From Aquipseudomonas alcaligenes (GTDB taxonomy: Bacteria > Pseudomonadota > Gammaproteobacteria > Pseudomonadales > Pseudomonadaceae), in NCBI RefSeq assembly GCF_003205495.1, contig NZ_QJRX01000004.1, positions 115,164-179,163 of the forward strand: 64,000 nucleotides of DNA. Reading direction: 5' to 3'. This document shows, piece by piece, positions 56,457-64,000 of this stretch. Under the pieces are notes generated by a model. That model was not told the DNA's origin, made no database searches, and was given only the letters and a program-made list of their open reading frames with translations. How positions within the stretch are numbered: position 1 is the first letter of the stretch; every line of letters starts with the position of its first letter. The translations under genes were made by a program, and so were the position numbers.

Positions 56457-57250
56457 CGGGGCATCTCCTTGTGGGTGAATTTCTGGATCAGCGGCAGCTG
56501 CTTGCGCAGCGCGCGGTCGACCAGGCCGGGGAACAGGCCGTTGAGGCGCACGAAGAAGCGCTCCGGCCAGCCCAGATAGAGCTCGCTGCGGTCCGCCTCG
56601 ATGGCGGCGATCACTGCGGCGGCGACGTTCTGCGGCGGGTCCATGGCGACTTTCAGCGCGCTGTTCAGCGCCACCGCCTGGCTGCTGTTCATCGGCGTGC
56701 GGGTGGCGCGCGGCGCCACGTAGAGCACGCCGACGCCGGTGTCCGCCAGCTCGCGACGCAGCGCCTCGGAGAAACCGCGCAGGGCGAACTTGCTGGCGCA
56801 GTAGGTGGCGTAACCGGCATAGCCGATGGAGCCGTAGATCGAGCCGACATTGACCAGCAGGGCCTGGCGCTGCTGGCGCAGCAGCGGCAGCAGGGCGCGG
56901 GTCAGCTGCACGCTGGCGACCAGGTTGAGGCCGAGCATCTCGGCGATCTCCTGATCGCCCAGCTGCTCGAGCATGGCGAAACGGTTGACCCCGGCCGCGT
57001 TGATCAGCAGGTTCAGCCCGCCCAGGCCGCGCGCGGCCTCCACCACCGCCTGGCGCCCGGCCGCCTGGCTCAGGTCAGCCTCGATGCGCCGCAGCTGCTG
57101 CGGGTAGCGCCGCGCCAGCTCGTCCAGCGCGCCGCCCTGGCGGGACACGGCGAGCACCTGGGCACCGCCGGCGCAGAGCCGCTCGGCCAGCGCCAGGCCG
57201 ATGCCGCCGCTGGCGCCGGTGAGCAGCGCGCGGCACTCAGGCAGTCGCAT
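56453..57250 (-). CDS. Short-chain dehydrogenase/reductase
   Basis: A 265-residue classical SDR. Cofactor motif TGASGGIG is at 11-18, NAAG at 84-87, and catalytic Ser137, Tyr150 and Lys154 (YCASK). The residue pattern after strand 2 (AVSRQGG) suggests NADP(H). AGGTG/GGAGG before the ATG at 57250 fixes the start; it overlaps the upstream gene by 14 nt. Presumably it oxidises or reduces an intermediate made by the ligase/oxidase partners. Confidence 0.92.
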   Translation of the reverse strand: MRLPECRALLTGASGGIGLALAERLCAGGAQVLAVSRQGGALDELARRYPQQLRRIEADLSQAAGRQAVVEAARGLGGLNLLINAAGVNRFAMLEQLGDQEIAEMLGLNLVASVQLTRALLPLLRQQRQALLVNVGSIYGSIGYAGYATYCASKFALRGFSEALRRELADTGVGVLYVAPRATRTPMNSSQAVALNSALKVAMDPPQNVAAAVIAAIEADRSELYLGWPERFFVRLNGLFPGLVDRALRKQLPLIQKFTHKEMPR

Positions 57251-57914
57251 GCTGCACCTCCGGCACCGCCCGCGGCAGGCCACGGAACATGTCGGCATAG
57301 AGGCGGTAGACCACCTTGCTGACGTGGATCACCGCGGCCTTGTCCTCCTCGCGCTGCAGCTGGTTCATCAGGTTGCGGTAGTGCTGCATGTGGCCGATAT
57401 CCAGCGCGCCGTGGGAGAACAGGTAGCTGAAGGCCTCCTTGGGCAGGCCCAGACGGTTCTGGATGGTGCCGGCGGCCTGGGTCGCCAGGGCGATGCTGGT
57501 GCCCTCCAGCACGTTGACCATGCCGAACAGCCCCACCGGATTGCCACGGGCGATGGTGTCGTACAGGTAGCTGACCATCAGCTCGATGGCCTGGCTCGGT
57601 TGGCCGTTGCGCACCGCCTCGGCATCGCCGCCACAGGCGCGGATGTCATCGAGGATCCACTGCTCGTGGCCGTACTCCTCGTCGATGTATTCGCATACCG
57701 CCTTGCGCAGCCACTCCATGCCGGCCGGCAGGCGCGCGCCGCAGGCCATCATCAGCGGCACGGTGTGGCGCACGTGGTAGTAGGCCTGGGTCAGGAAGGC
57801 GATGTAGCCCTCCAGGCTGACCTGGCCGGCGATGGCCTCGCGGATCACCGGCACGCCGAACAGGGCCTCGCGCTCGGTCTGGGTGGCGGCTTGCAGTTCG
57901 TCGAAGAAATTCAT
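57237..57914 (-). CDS. Haem-oxygenase-like (TenA-fold) di-iron oxidase
   Basis: A 225-residue all-helical protein of the TenA/PqqC/haem-oxygenase fold. Candidate iron ligands are His47/His50 (YYHVRHT), Glu80 and His83 (EEYGHEQW), Glu137 (NVLEGTS), and Asp172, His175, His178 (DIGHMQHYR). This E-x2-H...E...D-x2-H set fits the iron-containing redox (HDO) group more than thiaminase TenA. HDO enzymes cleave or oxygenate fatty acids and amino acids (for example UndA). It lies between an acyl ligase and an SDR. Confidence 0.82.
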   Translation of the reverse strand: MNFFDELQAATQTEREALFGVPVIREAIAGQVSLEGYIAFLTQAYYHVRHTVPLMMACGARLPAGMEWLRKAVCEYIDEEYGHEQWILDDIRACGGDAEAVRNGQPSQAIELMVSYLYDTIARGNPVGLFGMVNVLEGTSIALATQAAGTIQNRLGLPKEAFSYLFSHGALDIGHMQHYRNLMNQLQREEDKAAVIHVSKVVYRLYADMFRGLPRAVPEVQHATA

Positions 57915-57922
57915 GGGGGACC

Positions 57923-59395
57923 TCATACGGGTTGCGGTTCGTGAAAAAGCTCGCGGTAGCGCGCCAGGATGGCATCGCGCCGGGGGCGACCATTGGCCGT
58001 GAGCAGGCCATTGGCCGGTGTGAAGGGTTGTTCCAGGCGGCGCCAGCGGCCGACCCGGGCGTAGTCCGGCAAGCCGGCGTTGGCCTGCTGCACGGCGGTC
58101 TCGATGGCGGCGTCGCTGCAGGCCGGGTCGAGTGGCCAGAGCAGCGCCAGGTTGTGCGGCAGGCCCTCGCCATGCACGAAGGCCTGGGCCAGCACGCCGT
58201 TCTGGGTCAGCTCGGCCTCGACCCACTCGGGATTGACGTTGCGCCCGAAGCTGGTGACGAACTGGTGCTTCTTGCGCCCGCGCAGGTACAGGTAGCCGTC
58301 GGCATCGAACTCGCCGAGATCGCCGCTGGGCCACCACTCGCCGGCGAACGGCGGCTCGCCCAGATAGCCGAGCAGCACCGGGCCGGCCACCAGCACTTCG
58401 CCGTCCTCGGCCAGGCGCACGCGCACATGCGGCAGCGGCCGGCCGACACTGCCGGGGCGGTTGGCGCCGGGGCGATTGAGGCAGACCACCGAGGCGCATT
58501 CGGACAGGCCGTAGCCCTGGTACACCGGCAGGCCCAGCCTGGCGGCACGGGCCAGCAGCTCGTCCGCCACCCGCGCGCCGCCGACGGCGACGAAGCGCAA
58601 GCCACTGGCCGGCACGGCGCCACGTTCGATGGCGCTGACCAGGCCGAGCAGCAGCTGCGGCACCAGGATCAGGCTCTGCGCCCCGCGCGCCATCAGCATG
58701 CCGAGCAGGCGCGGCCAGTCCACCCCGCTGGCACCCTGGATGCCCAGCTGGCGCTGCGACGGCAGGCTCAGGGTAGCGCCGGCCAGCAGCGCCGCGTAGC
58801 AGCCGAGGTTCTCCAGCAGCACGGCCAGCGGCAGCACCGCCAGGTAGTGTTGTGGCGCCGTCGCGCGGCTGGCCGCCTCCAGCTCGCCGGCGACCCGCAG
58901 CATGGCCGCGGCGCTCAGACACACGCCCTTGGGCGTGCCGGTGGTGCCGGAGGTGTAGGTGATCTTCGCCGTGCCCGGCGGCAGCTGGACGGCTGCGCCC
59001 GGCTCGTTCAGACGCCAGAACTGGCCATCGGCGTGGAAGCCACAGGCACGCAGCTCCTCTTCCATGCCAGCAGCCTCGCCGAGCACCAGGCTGGCGCCGC
59101 TCTGGCGCAGGCAGTGGGCACGCTGGGCCGGGCTGAAGAACGGCGGCAGGATCACGCAGGCGCTACCGGCGAACAGCCCGGCCAGGTCCCAGAGCAGTGC
59201 CTCGGGACCGTTCTCCAGGGCCAGGGCGAACACCGCGCAGCCCTGCTGGCGCAGCAGTTGCTCGCGCCGCTGCACCTCTTCCCACAACTCGGCGTAATCC
59301 ACCCGTTGCTCATCGCCCCACAGCGCCAGGCGCCCGGGCTGGCGTTCGGCATGGTCGCGCAGGCTGTCTTTCAGGCGTTGCAGTTCAGGCTGCAT
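57923..59395 (-). CDS. AMP-forming acyl-CoA/acyl ligase
   Basis: A 490-residue adenylating enzyme. ATP motif TYTSGTTGTPKGV (about 153-165), QGYGLSECASV, SGDLGEFDADGYLYLRGRKK, and the ending ANGLLTANGRPRR. The last motif usually carries the catalytic Lys (LTPTLK-like); here the position is Arg. It probably activates a fatty acid to acyl-AMP and acyl-CoA. The ATG at 59395 overlaps the upstream gene by 11 nt; longer reading frames upstream are out-of-frame remnants. Confidence 0.9.
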   Translation of the reverse strand: MQPELQRLKDSLRDHAERQPGRLALWGDEQRVDYAELWEEVQRREQLLRQQGCAVFALALENGPEALLWDLAGLFAGSACVILPPFFSPAQRAHCLRQSGASLVLGEAAGMEEELRACGFHADGQFWRLNEPGAAVQLPPGTAKITYTSGTTGTPKGVCLSAAAMLRVAGELEAASRATAPQHYLAVLPLAVLLENLGCYAALLAGATLSLPSQRQLGIQGASGVDWPRLLGMLMARGAQSLILVPQLLLGLVSAIERGAVPASGLRFVAVGGARVADELLARAARLGLPVYQGYGLSECASVVCLNRPGANRPGSVGRPLPHVRVRLAEDGEVLVAGPVLLGYLGEPPFAGEWWPSGDLGEFDADGYLYLRGRKKHQFVTSFGRNVNPEWVEAELTQNGVLAQAFVHGEGLPHNLALLWPLDPACSDAAIETAVQQANAGLPDYARVGRWRRLEQPFTPANGLLTANGRPRRDAILARYRELFHEPQPV

Positions 59396-60062
59396 GGGGC
59401 GCCTCCGCACAGGGCAGGAGAAACCCCAGGCGCTGCAGCACGCCCTGCTCGCACAGCTGGCGGTAGCCGAGCTGGATATTGCCGGCGAACACCTGCGGGC
59501 GTTGCTCGTAGTACTGGCCCCAGGCATGGCGCTGCTCGCCCAGGCGCTGCGGGTCGGCCTCGCACAGGCGCAGCGGCGCCAGGCCGAGGCGGCGGAAACT
59601 GTTGATCAGGCCGGCGGCGCCGGTGAACACCACCCATTGCAGGCCACGGCGGGCCAGCAGGCAGGTCATGGCGATGATGATCAGGCGCGCGTTGCCGGGG
59701 CTGCTGGCGGCCAGGTTGCCGACCTCGACGATTTCCCGGCGTTCCACCGGGCGCTCGGCCAGGCGGGCGATCACCTGCTCCACCGGCTGTTGCAGGTACT
59801 GCTCGAGAAACAGCGCCTCCTGCTGCGCCAGGCGCGTGCCACAGACCGCAGTCAGCTCATCCTGCGCCGTGTGCAGGCCGAACAGCTCGGGCATGAAATG
59901 GCTGATGCGGGCCCCATGCGCCGCACTGAAGCGCTCACGGACGAAGGCCTCGAAGAGGTCGCGCTGGGCGTTGGCAGGGGTCGCCAGGTTGATGCTCGAC
60001 TGGCCCTGCGGATCGCTGCCGAAGTGCAGCGGGAAAGCGTTGTTCCACTCGGATTGACTCAT
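59385..60062 (-). CDS. 'Thermostable haemolysin' family protein, GNAT-like
   Basis: A 225-residue protein of the family named after Vibrio thermostable haemolysin. The middle part reads like an N-acyltransferase/autoinducer synthase fold: VRERFSAAHGARISHFMPEL, LFLEQYLQQPVEQVIA, EIVEVGNLAASSPGNARL, IAMTCLLARRGLQWVVFTG and NSFRRLGLAPLRL. There is no signal peptide and no membrane segment, so a secreted toxin role is doubtful. First gene of the seven-gene operon. Its Shine-Dalgarno (GGAGGGAG) lies in a hairpin. The family assignment is good; activity is unproven. Confidence 0.8.
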   Translation of the reverse strand: MSQSEWNNAFPLHFGSDPQGQSSINLATPANAQRDLFEAFVRERFSAAHGARISHFMPELFGLHTAQDELTAVCGTRLAQQEALFLEQYLQQPVEQVIARLAERPVERREIVEVGNLAASSPGNARLIIIAMTCLLARRGLQWVVFTGAAGLINSFRRLGLAPLRLCEADPQRLGEQRHAWGQYYEQRPQVFAGNIQLGYRQLCEQGVLQRLGFLLPCAEAPHAA

Positions 60063-60065
60063 CGG

Positions 60066-60098
60066 ACTCCCTCCACGGGCGGGTTCGTGGAGGGGAGT
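60066..60098 (-). promoter_or_regulatory. RBS-sequestering hairpin upstream of the haemolysin-family operon
   Basis: In the minus-strand transcript ACTCCCCTCCACG pairs with CGTGGAGGGAGT across an 8-nt loop (12 pairs and one bulge). The second arm holds the Shine-Dalgarno GGAGGGAG, about 4 nt from the AUG at 60062. Translation of the first gene, and by coupling the operon, should be low unless the hairpin is opened. Confidence 0.6.
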
Positions 60099-60111
60099 AT
60101 CGGCAGCGAGT

Positions 60112-60128
60112 CTTAACGAATCCTGAAG
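60112..60128. promoter_or_regulatory. PmrA/QseB-like tandem box
   Basis: CTTAAC-GAATC-CTGAAG: two half-sites in direct orientation with an 11-bp period, 50 bp before the start codon of the operon's first gene. This is the spacing of OmpR-family boxes. The operon's own response regulator is the natural candidate; the match is partial in the second half. Confidence 0.4.
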
Positions 60129-60147
60129 CCGGGCCAGCCCGGCGCGA

Positions 60148-60786
60148 TCAGCCTTCCAGGCGCGCCAGGCGCTCCTCCAGGGCGGCCACGCGGGCCTCCA
60201 GCTCGGCGATGCGGCTGTCGTCGCCGCCGCGCTGCGCCGGAGCCTCGGCCTGGCGCGCGGCCAGCAAGGCGTCCAGGTCGGCTTGCTCGCCGAGCAGGTG
60301 CATGTAGCGGTCCTCGCGCTGGCCGCTCTGGCGCGGCAGCAGGCAGGCCAGTTCGCGCGCGGCCAGGCGCTCCAGCTGGTGCTGCACCTCGGCCACGTCA
60401 TCGAACTGGAACAGGCGGTTGCTGCGGGTCAGCAGCTCGCTGAGGGTCTGCGGGCCACGCAGGAACAGCAGACCGAGCAGCGCCTGCTGCGGCTTGACCA
60501 GCTCCAGGGCCTTGTCCACCCGGTGCTCCCAGCGGTCGGCGCGGCCGCCCATCACCAGGCGGGTCAGGCCACGCCCTTCCAGGGCGCGCAGGGCCTGGCC
60601 GACTTGGCCTTCGCTGAGGTTCATCAGCGGCTCGCGGCTGGTCTTCTGGTTGCAGGCCAGCACCAGGGCATTGACGGTCAGCGGGTAGGTTTCCGGGGTG
60701 GTGGCCTGCTTCTCGATCAGGCAGCCGAGGATGCGCACCTCGGTGGCATTGAGCGGCTCGCGGGGGCTGGCGGCTTCACTGGTCAT
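60148..60786 (-). CDS. yceH: YceH/DUF480 family protein
   Basis: A 212-residue protein with the paired winged-helix DUF480 pattern ([67 protein letters not shown]) and a C-terminal coiled coil. The function is unknown. The ATG at 60786 is preferred to a start 13 codons upstream. It precedes the haemolysin-family operon on the same strand with an 85-bp gap. Confidence 0.92.
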   Translation of the reverse strand: MTSEAASPREPLNATEVRILGCLIEKQATTPETYPLTVNALVLACNQKTSREPLMNLSEGQVGQALRALEGRGLTRLVMGGRADRWEHRVDKALELVKPQQALLGLLFLRGPQTLSELLTRSNRLFQFDDVAEVQHQLERLAARELACLLPRQSGQREDRYMHLLGEQADLDALLAARQAEAPAQRGGDDSRIAELEARVAALEERLARLEG

Positions 60787-60845
60787 GACGGTATCCACGC
60801 ATGGCAAAGGTCCATAGCCTGACACGCCGGCGGCGGCCTGGGAAC

Positions 60846-61931
60846 TCAGGCGCCGGGATAGACTTGTTGCTGGCTGTCCTCGGGAGTCGGCGACTCGCTG
60901 GCCGTCACCACCTGGTTGCGCCCGCGACTCTTGGCCAGGTACAGCGCCCGGTCGGCATCCTTGAGCCAGTGCGCGGCGTCCAACTGGAACGGGCTGTAGC
61001 CGGCCAGGCCGATGCTGAGGGTGATGCGCAGCCCTGGTGCCAGTTCGCTGCGCACCTCGCCCAGTTCCTGGCGCAGCCGCTCCATCACTTCTCCGGCCAG
61101 CACCGGCGGCGTATTGGGCAGGATCACGCAGAACTCGTCGCCGCCATAGCGCCCGGCCAGGTCCTCGGCGCGCAGGCTCTGCACCAGTTTCTCGCTGAGC
61201 AGGCGCAGCACGCTGTCGCCGACCAGGTGGCCATGGCGGTCATTGATCTCCTTGAAATGGTCCACGTCGATCAGTGCCACGGTGGCCCGCTGCTGGCCCT
61301 GGCGACAGCGATCGAATTCATGGTGCAGCAGATCCTTCCAGTGGCCGTGGTTGAACAGCCGGGTCAGGCTGTCGGTACGGCCGGCAGCACGCAGGGCCTG
61401 CTTGTGCTCGGCCAGCTTGATGCTCAGGTTGTAGCTGACCCAGCCCAGGGCCAGCGGATAGAGAATCAGCATCGGCAGGCAGGCGTAGAGCTGCACCATG
61501 CTGGTGTCCGGGCTGAAGGCCGGCCCCAACAGCAGCATCGACAGGCCGCCACCAGCCAGCATGGCCAGGCTGCCCTTGAGGAAGAAACGCCCGCCGCCGG
61601 CGGCGATGTTGTTCATCGCCATCATGGCCAGGATGGTCACGCTGGGCAGCACGTTGAACGCCATGGTCGCGGTCCAGAAACCGCCGAACAGCGAGTCGAC
61701 CAGCAGGTTGCGGCGCTCGGCCTGGAACGGCGAGGCCGCGCGCCGGGCGACCTGGAAGGCCAGATGCGGCCAGAGAAAGCCGTTGAACAGCAGCAGCGCC
61801 CAAAGCCAGGGCGCCGGCTCGAGCGGCCAGAGGCCGGCCGCCACGCAGAAGAAACCGATGCCCAGGCCGATGCAGCGGGGCAAATAGATACGCCTGGCGA
61901 ACGACAGGCCTGAGCCAGTGCTTCTATCCAT
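60846..61931 (-). CDS. MASE2-GGDEF diguanylate cyclase
   Basis: A 361-residue membrane protein. The N-terminal MASE2 region (about 15-175) has several hydrophobic helices and the marker [15 protein letters not shown]. The GGDEF domain (about 185-345) has [11 protein letters not shown] with an RAED inhibitory site nine residues upstream. It makes c-di-GMP and is AdrA/DgcC-like. A GTG two codons upstream is an alternative start. Confidence 0.93.
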   Translation of the reverse strand: MDRSTGSGLSFARRIYLPRCIGLGIGFFCVAAGLWPLEPAPWLWALLLFNGFLWPHLAFQVARRAASPFQAERRNLLVDSLFGGFWTATMAFNVLPSVTILAMMAMNNIAAGGGRFFLKGSLAMLAGGGLSMLLLGPAFSPDTSMVQLYACLPMLILYPLALGWVSYNLSIKLAEHKQALRAAGRTDSLTRLFNHGHWKDLLHHEFDRCRQGQQRATVALIDVDHFKEINDRHGHLVGDSVLRLLSEKLVQSLRAEDLAGRYGGDEFCVILPNTPPVLAGEVMERLRQELGEVRSELAPGLRITLSIGLAGYSPFQLDAAHWLKDADRALYLAKSRGRNQVVTASESPTPEDSQQQVYPGA

Positions 61932-62063
61932 GTTCACACTCGGAAAGGTCTTGTCTGGAGGATGGCCGCATGCTCGCGACTATACAAGTTTGCCGCATGT
62001 TTCCAGCCTTGAGCTGAGCGGGCGCGGTGGGTAAGTTGGCACCCTGACCGCAAGGAGAGCCCC

Positions 62064-62735
62064 ATGTCCAAAGCCCGCACCCTGCTGTTCGCCTTGCTGC
62101 CGCTGTTCGCCGGCTGCCAGATGTTCAGCGTGTACGAGAACAAGCCCGTCACCCCCGCCCAGCGCCTGCAGGGCGAGCTGGGTCTGGTCGACGGCCGCCT
62201 GCTGCTGCGCCCCTGCGGCGAGCAGCGCCGCTATGCCGTGATCAACGAGGGCGACAGCGACATCGCCCGCGAAGCCGGCCAACTGCTGGCCGACGGCCAC
62301 GACAGGCTGTTCGTCGACCTGCTTGGCACTCTGGGTTCGACCAGCGAGACCGGGCTGGATGGCGCGCTGCGCCCGACGCAGGTCTACCGCCTGCAAGGCG
62401 AGGGGCCCGGCTGCAATGAACCGGGCTTCGAGCGCCTGCTGCTGCGCGCCAACGGCCATGAGCCGGACTGGAGCCTGGGCGTCAGCGACCAGGGCCTGGT
62501 GCTGCTGCGCCCCGGCCAGCCGCCCCTGGCCCTGCCCTACCTGGAGGAGCAGCTGCCGGAAGGACGCTTCAGCCTCAGCAGCGAGGCCAATGGCCAGCGC
62601 CTGGAACTCTGGCTGGCGCCCCAGCGCTGCATGGACGGCATGAGTGGCGCGGTGCAGCATCTCAGCGCCGAGCTGCGCCTGAACGGCGAAGTACAACGCG
62701 GCTGCGCCTCCTTCGGCGGCGCGCGAAACCGCTGA
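62064..62735 (+). CDS. Predicted outer-membrane or periplasmic lipoprotein
   Basis: A 223-residue protein with a lipoprotein signal (LLFALLPLFAGC, lipobox LFAG-Cys18). The mature part is beta-rich with motifs LQGELGLVDGRLLLRPCGEQRRYAV and a second half beginning EPDWSLGVSDQGLVLL, ending in a Cys pair (RCMDGMSG, RGCASFG). It resembles META/COG3650-type lipoproteins. Function unknown. An AGGAG precedes the ATG. Confidence 0.82.
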   Translation: MSKARTLLFALLPLFAGCQMFSVYENKPVTPAQRLQGELGLVDGRLLLRPCGEQRRYAVINEGDSDIAREAGQLLADGHDRLFVDLLGTLGSTSETGLDGALRPTQVYRLQGEGPGCNEPGFERLLLRANGHEPDWSLGVSDQGLVLLRPGQPPLALPYLEEQLPEGRFSLSSEANGQRLELWLAPQRCMDGMSGAVQHLSAELRLNGEVQRGCASFGGARNR

Positions 62736-62794
62736 CGCGCAGGCGGCGAATGGGCCGCCTATGCTAAGGACAGACCCGCCAGTCGGAGACTGTC

Positions 62795-63796
62795 ATGCTG
62801 CGTATTGCCCTGAATGGATACGGGCGCATCGGTCGCGCCCTGGTCCGTGCCCTGTTCGAGCGCGGACTGGAAAACCAGATTCATGTCGAAGCAATCAACG
62901 AAACCGGTGATTTCAAGACGCTCGCCCACCTGACCCGCTTCGACTCCACCTTCGGCCGCTTCGCCGGCCATGTCGGCCTGCACGAGGATGTGCTGCAGGT
63001 CCACGGCCAGTCGATCCGCCTGTTCGGCGAGAAGGAAATCCCCAAGCTGCCCTGGAAGCAGCTCGCCGTAGACGTGGTGATCGACTGCACCGGGCGCCTG
63101 AAGAAGCGTGCGCTGGCCGAGCAGCATCTGGCCGCCGGCGCGCCACGGGTGCTGCTTTCGCACCCCCTGGATACGGCCGACCTGACCGTGGTCTATGGCG
63201 TCAACCACCAGCTGCTGGGCAACCAGCAGATCGTCTCCAACGCCTCCTGCACCACCAACTGCCTGGCCCCGCTGGCTCAGGTGCTGCATACCGCGGTGGG
63301 CATCCGCCAGGGCCTGATGACCACGGTGCATGCCTATACCAACGACCAGAACCTGCTCGACAAGACCCACAACGACCTCTATCGCGCCCGCGCCGCCGCG
63401 CTGTCGATGATTCCCACCAGCACCGGCGCGGCCAAGACCATCGGCCTGGTCATCCCCGAGCTGCACGGCCGCCTGGATGGCATGGCGGTGCGGGTACCGA
63501 CGGCCAATGTGTCACTGCTCGACCTGACTTTCGGCAGCGAACACCCGACTAGCCGCGAGGCGATCAACGATTGCCTGCAGCGCGCCGCGCGCCAGCTGCC
63601 GCTGGGGGTGATGGAGTGCAACGACCTGCCACTGGTATCCAGTGACTTCAATGGCTACCCGGTGTCCTGCGTGGTCGACCTCAACCACACGCGGGTGCAG
63701 GGCGACAACCTGGTCAAGGTAATGGCCTGGTACGACAACGAATGGGCCTTCGCCAACCGCCTGCTGGACGTGCTGCTGGCCTGGTTGAGGCCTTAG
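62795..63796 (+). CDS. GAPDH/erythrose-4-phosphate dehydrogenase-like protein
   Basis: A 333-residue phosphorylating aldehyde dehydrogenase. NAD(P) site IALNGYGRIGRALVRAL, catalytic Cys152 in SNASCTTNC, His in TTVHAYTNDQ, and WYDNEWAFANRLLD at the end. The cofactor-specificity segment reads AINETG, and LPWKQLAVDVVIDCTG and HLAAGAPRVLLSHP resemble E4P dehydrogenase (Epd). It may be a second GAPDH or Epd-like enzyme rather than the glycolytic one. The substrate is undecided. Confidence 0.9.
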   Translation: MLRIALNGYGRIGRALVRALFERGLENQIHVEAINETGDFKTLAHLTRFDSTFGRFAGHVGLHEDVLQVHGQSIRLFGEKEIPKLPWKQLAVDVVIDCTGRLKKRALAEQHLAAGAPRVLLSHPLDTADLTVVYGVNHQLLGNQQIVSNASCTTNCLAPLAQVLHTAVGIRQGLMTTVHAYTNDQNLLDKTHNDLYRARAAALSMIPTSTGAAKTIGLVIPELHGRLDGMAVRVPTANVSLLDLTFGSEHPTSREAINDCLQRAARQLPLGVMECNDLPLVSSDFNGYPVSCVVDLNHTRVQGDNLVKVMAWYDNEWAFANRLLDVLLAWLRP

Positions 63797-63810
63797 TGCT
63801 GTGGAGTAGG

Positions 63811-63832
63811 GCTACACCGCGCGCGGTGTAGC
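63811..63832. terminator. 22-bp perfect palindrome between convergent genes
   Basis: GCTACACCGCGCGCGGTGTAGC, a fully self-complementary sequence 15 bp after the GAPDH-like stop and 5 bp before the next minus-strand stop. It probably works as a bidirectional terminator. Confidence 0.65.
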
Positions 63833-63837
63833 TCACC

Positions 63838-64000
63838 TCAGATCAGATGGTGCTCGTCGTCGCCGAGCAGGCCGCTCAGGCCCTCGATCTCGGCACGGGT
63901 CACCGCGCGCTGGTCCAGCTTGCGCCGGGCCGCCTCGGGTAGGTCGGTGTAGCGAATCACGCCTTTCTGTACCAGGGCGACGACCACGTCCTCCAGCACC
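63838..64000 (-). CDS. C-terminal part of a small conserved protein (often misnamed tryptophan synthase beta)
   Basis: The visible 54 residues read EDVVVALVQKGVIRYTDLPE, then AARRKLDQRAVTRAEIEG and an acidic end LLGDDEHHLI. I recognise this as a Pseudomonas family of roughly 110 residues that databases often label tryptophan synthase subunit beta, although it lacks any PLP-binding region. The start is outside the window. Confidence 0.65.
   Translation of the reverse strand, partial: VLEDVVVALVQKGVIRYTDLPEAARRKLDQRAVTRAEIEGLSGLLGDDEHHLI

Noticed and set aside
59396..59527. N-terminal extension of the acyl ligase
   Set aside because: It overlaps the end of the haemolysin-family gene in another frame, and the ATG at 59395 fits the family.

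Overview
The window looks like chromosomal DNA of a GC-rich gammaproteobacterium, almost certainly a Pseudomonas. It has Xcp-type type II secretion genes, the run metZ-purF-cvpA-dedD-folC-accD-trpF-truA-fimV-asd-leuBDC, the gltX/uvrB/aromatic aminotransferase block, a bra branched-chain amino-acid transporter, and several families found mainly in Pseudomonas. From memory, the order from xcp to leuC and from gltX to the tRNA-Asn resembles P. aeruginosa. The species is not settled; the P. alcaligenes/resinovorans side of the genus is a guess.

Layout. Positions 1-8.7 kb hold a T2SS locus: the start of gspE on the minus strand, and gspC-gspD on the plus strand. Between these divergent units sit two minus-strand genes, a MalT/LuxR-type regulator and a 913-residue haem protein. 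That protein is a fatty-acid alpha-dioxygenase fused to a catalase-like C-terminal domain. Positions 8.8-25.3 kb are almost all minus-strand housekeeping: a GlsB-type membrane protein, methionine and purine synthesis, colicin V/SPOR proteins, folate, malonyl-CoA, tryptophan, tRNA pseudouridine, the polar hub FimV, an inactive paralogue of aspartate-semialdehyde dehydrogenase next to the real one, and leuBDC with a divergent LysR gene. Positions 25.5-34 kb hold a four-PAS GGDEF-EAL protein, ibpA with a ROSE-like RNA thermometer, dusC, a thioesterase, KDPG aldolase, a hydrolase, a TetR regulator, and a Glu-Ala-Glu-Ala tRNA operon with a near-consensus promoter. Positions 34.4-44.2 kb hold gltX, a LysR gene divergent from an EmrAB-like efflux pair, an EamA permease, uvrB, an aromatic aminotransferase and tRNA-Asn. 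The tRNA-Asn 3' end is repeated 158 bp downstream. Positions 44.4-53 kb hold two small conserved genes, braCDEFG, sstT, a nitrilase-family protein and a small secreted protein.

Positions 53-60 kb hold the second accessory system: a minus-strand, tightly overlapping operon. It encodes a 'thermostable haemolysin' family protein (GNAT-like by eye), an AMP-forming acyl ligase, a haem-oxygenase-like di-iron oxidase, an SDR, a TPR lipid/periplasmic protein and a two-component system, probably followed by two small genes. The start codon of the first gene lies just below an RBS-sequestering hairpin and an OmpR/PmrA-like tandem box. Positions 60-64 kb hold yceH, a MASE2-GGDEF cyclase, a lipoprotein, a GAPDH/Epd-like dehydrogenase and the end of a small conserved gene.

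Two regions are the best candidates for undescribed biology. One is the alpha-dioxygenase/catalase-like fusion with its own regulator inside the secretion locus. The other is the seven-gene operon, which has the enzyme set for making a modified fatty-acid-derived small molecule under control of its own sensor kinase. Both functions are inferred from sequence pattern only.
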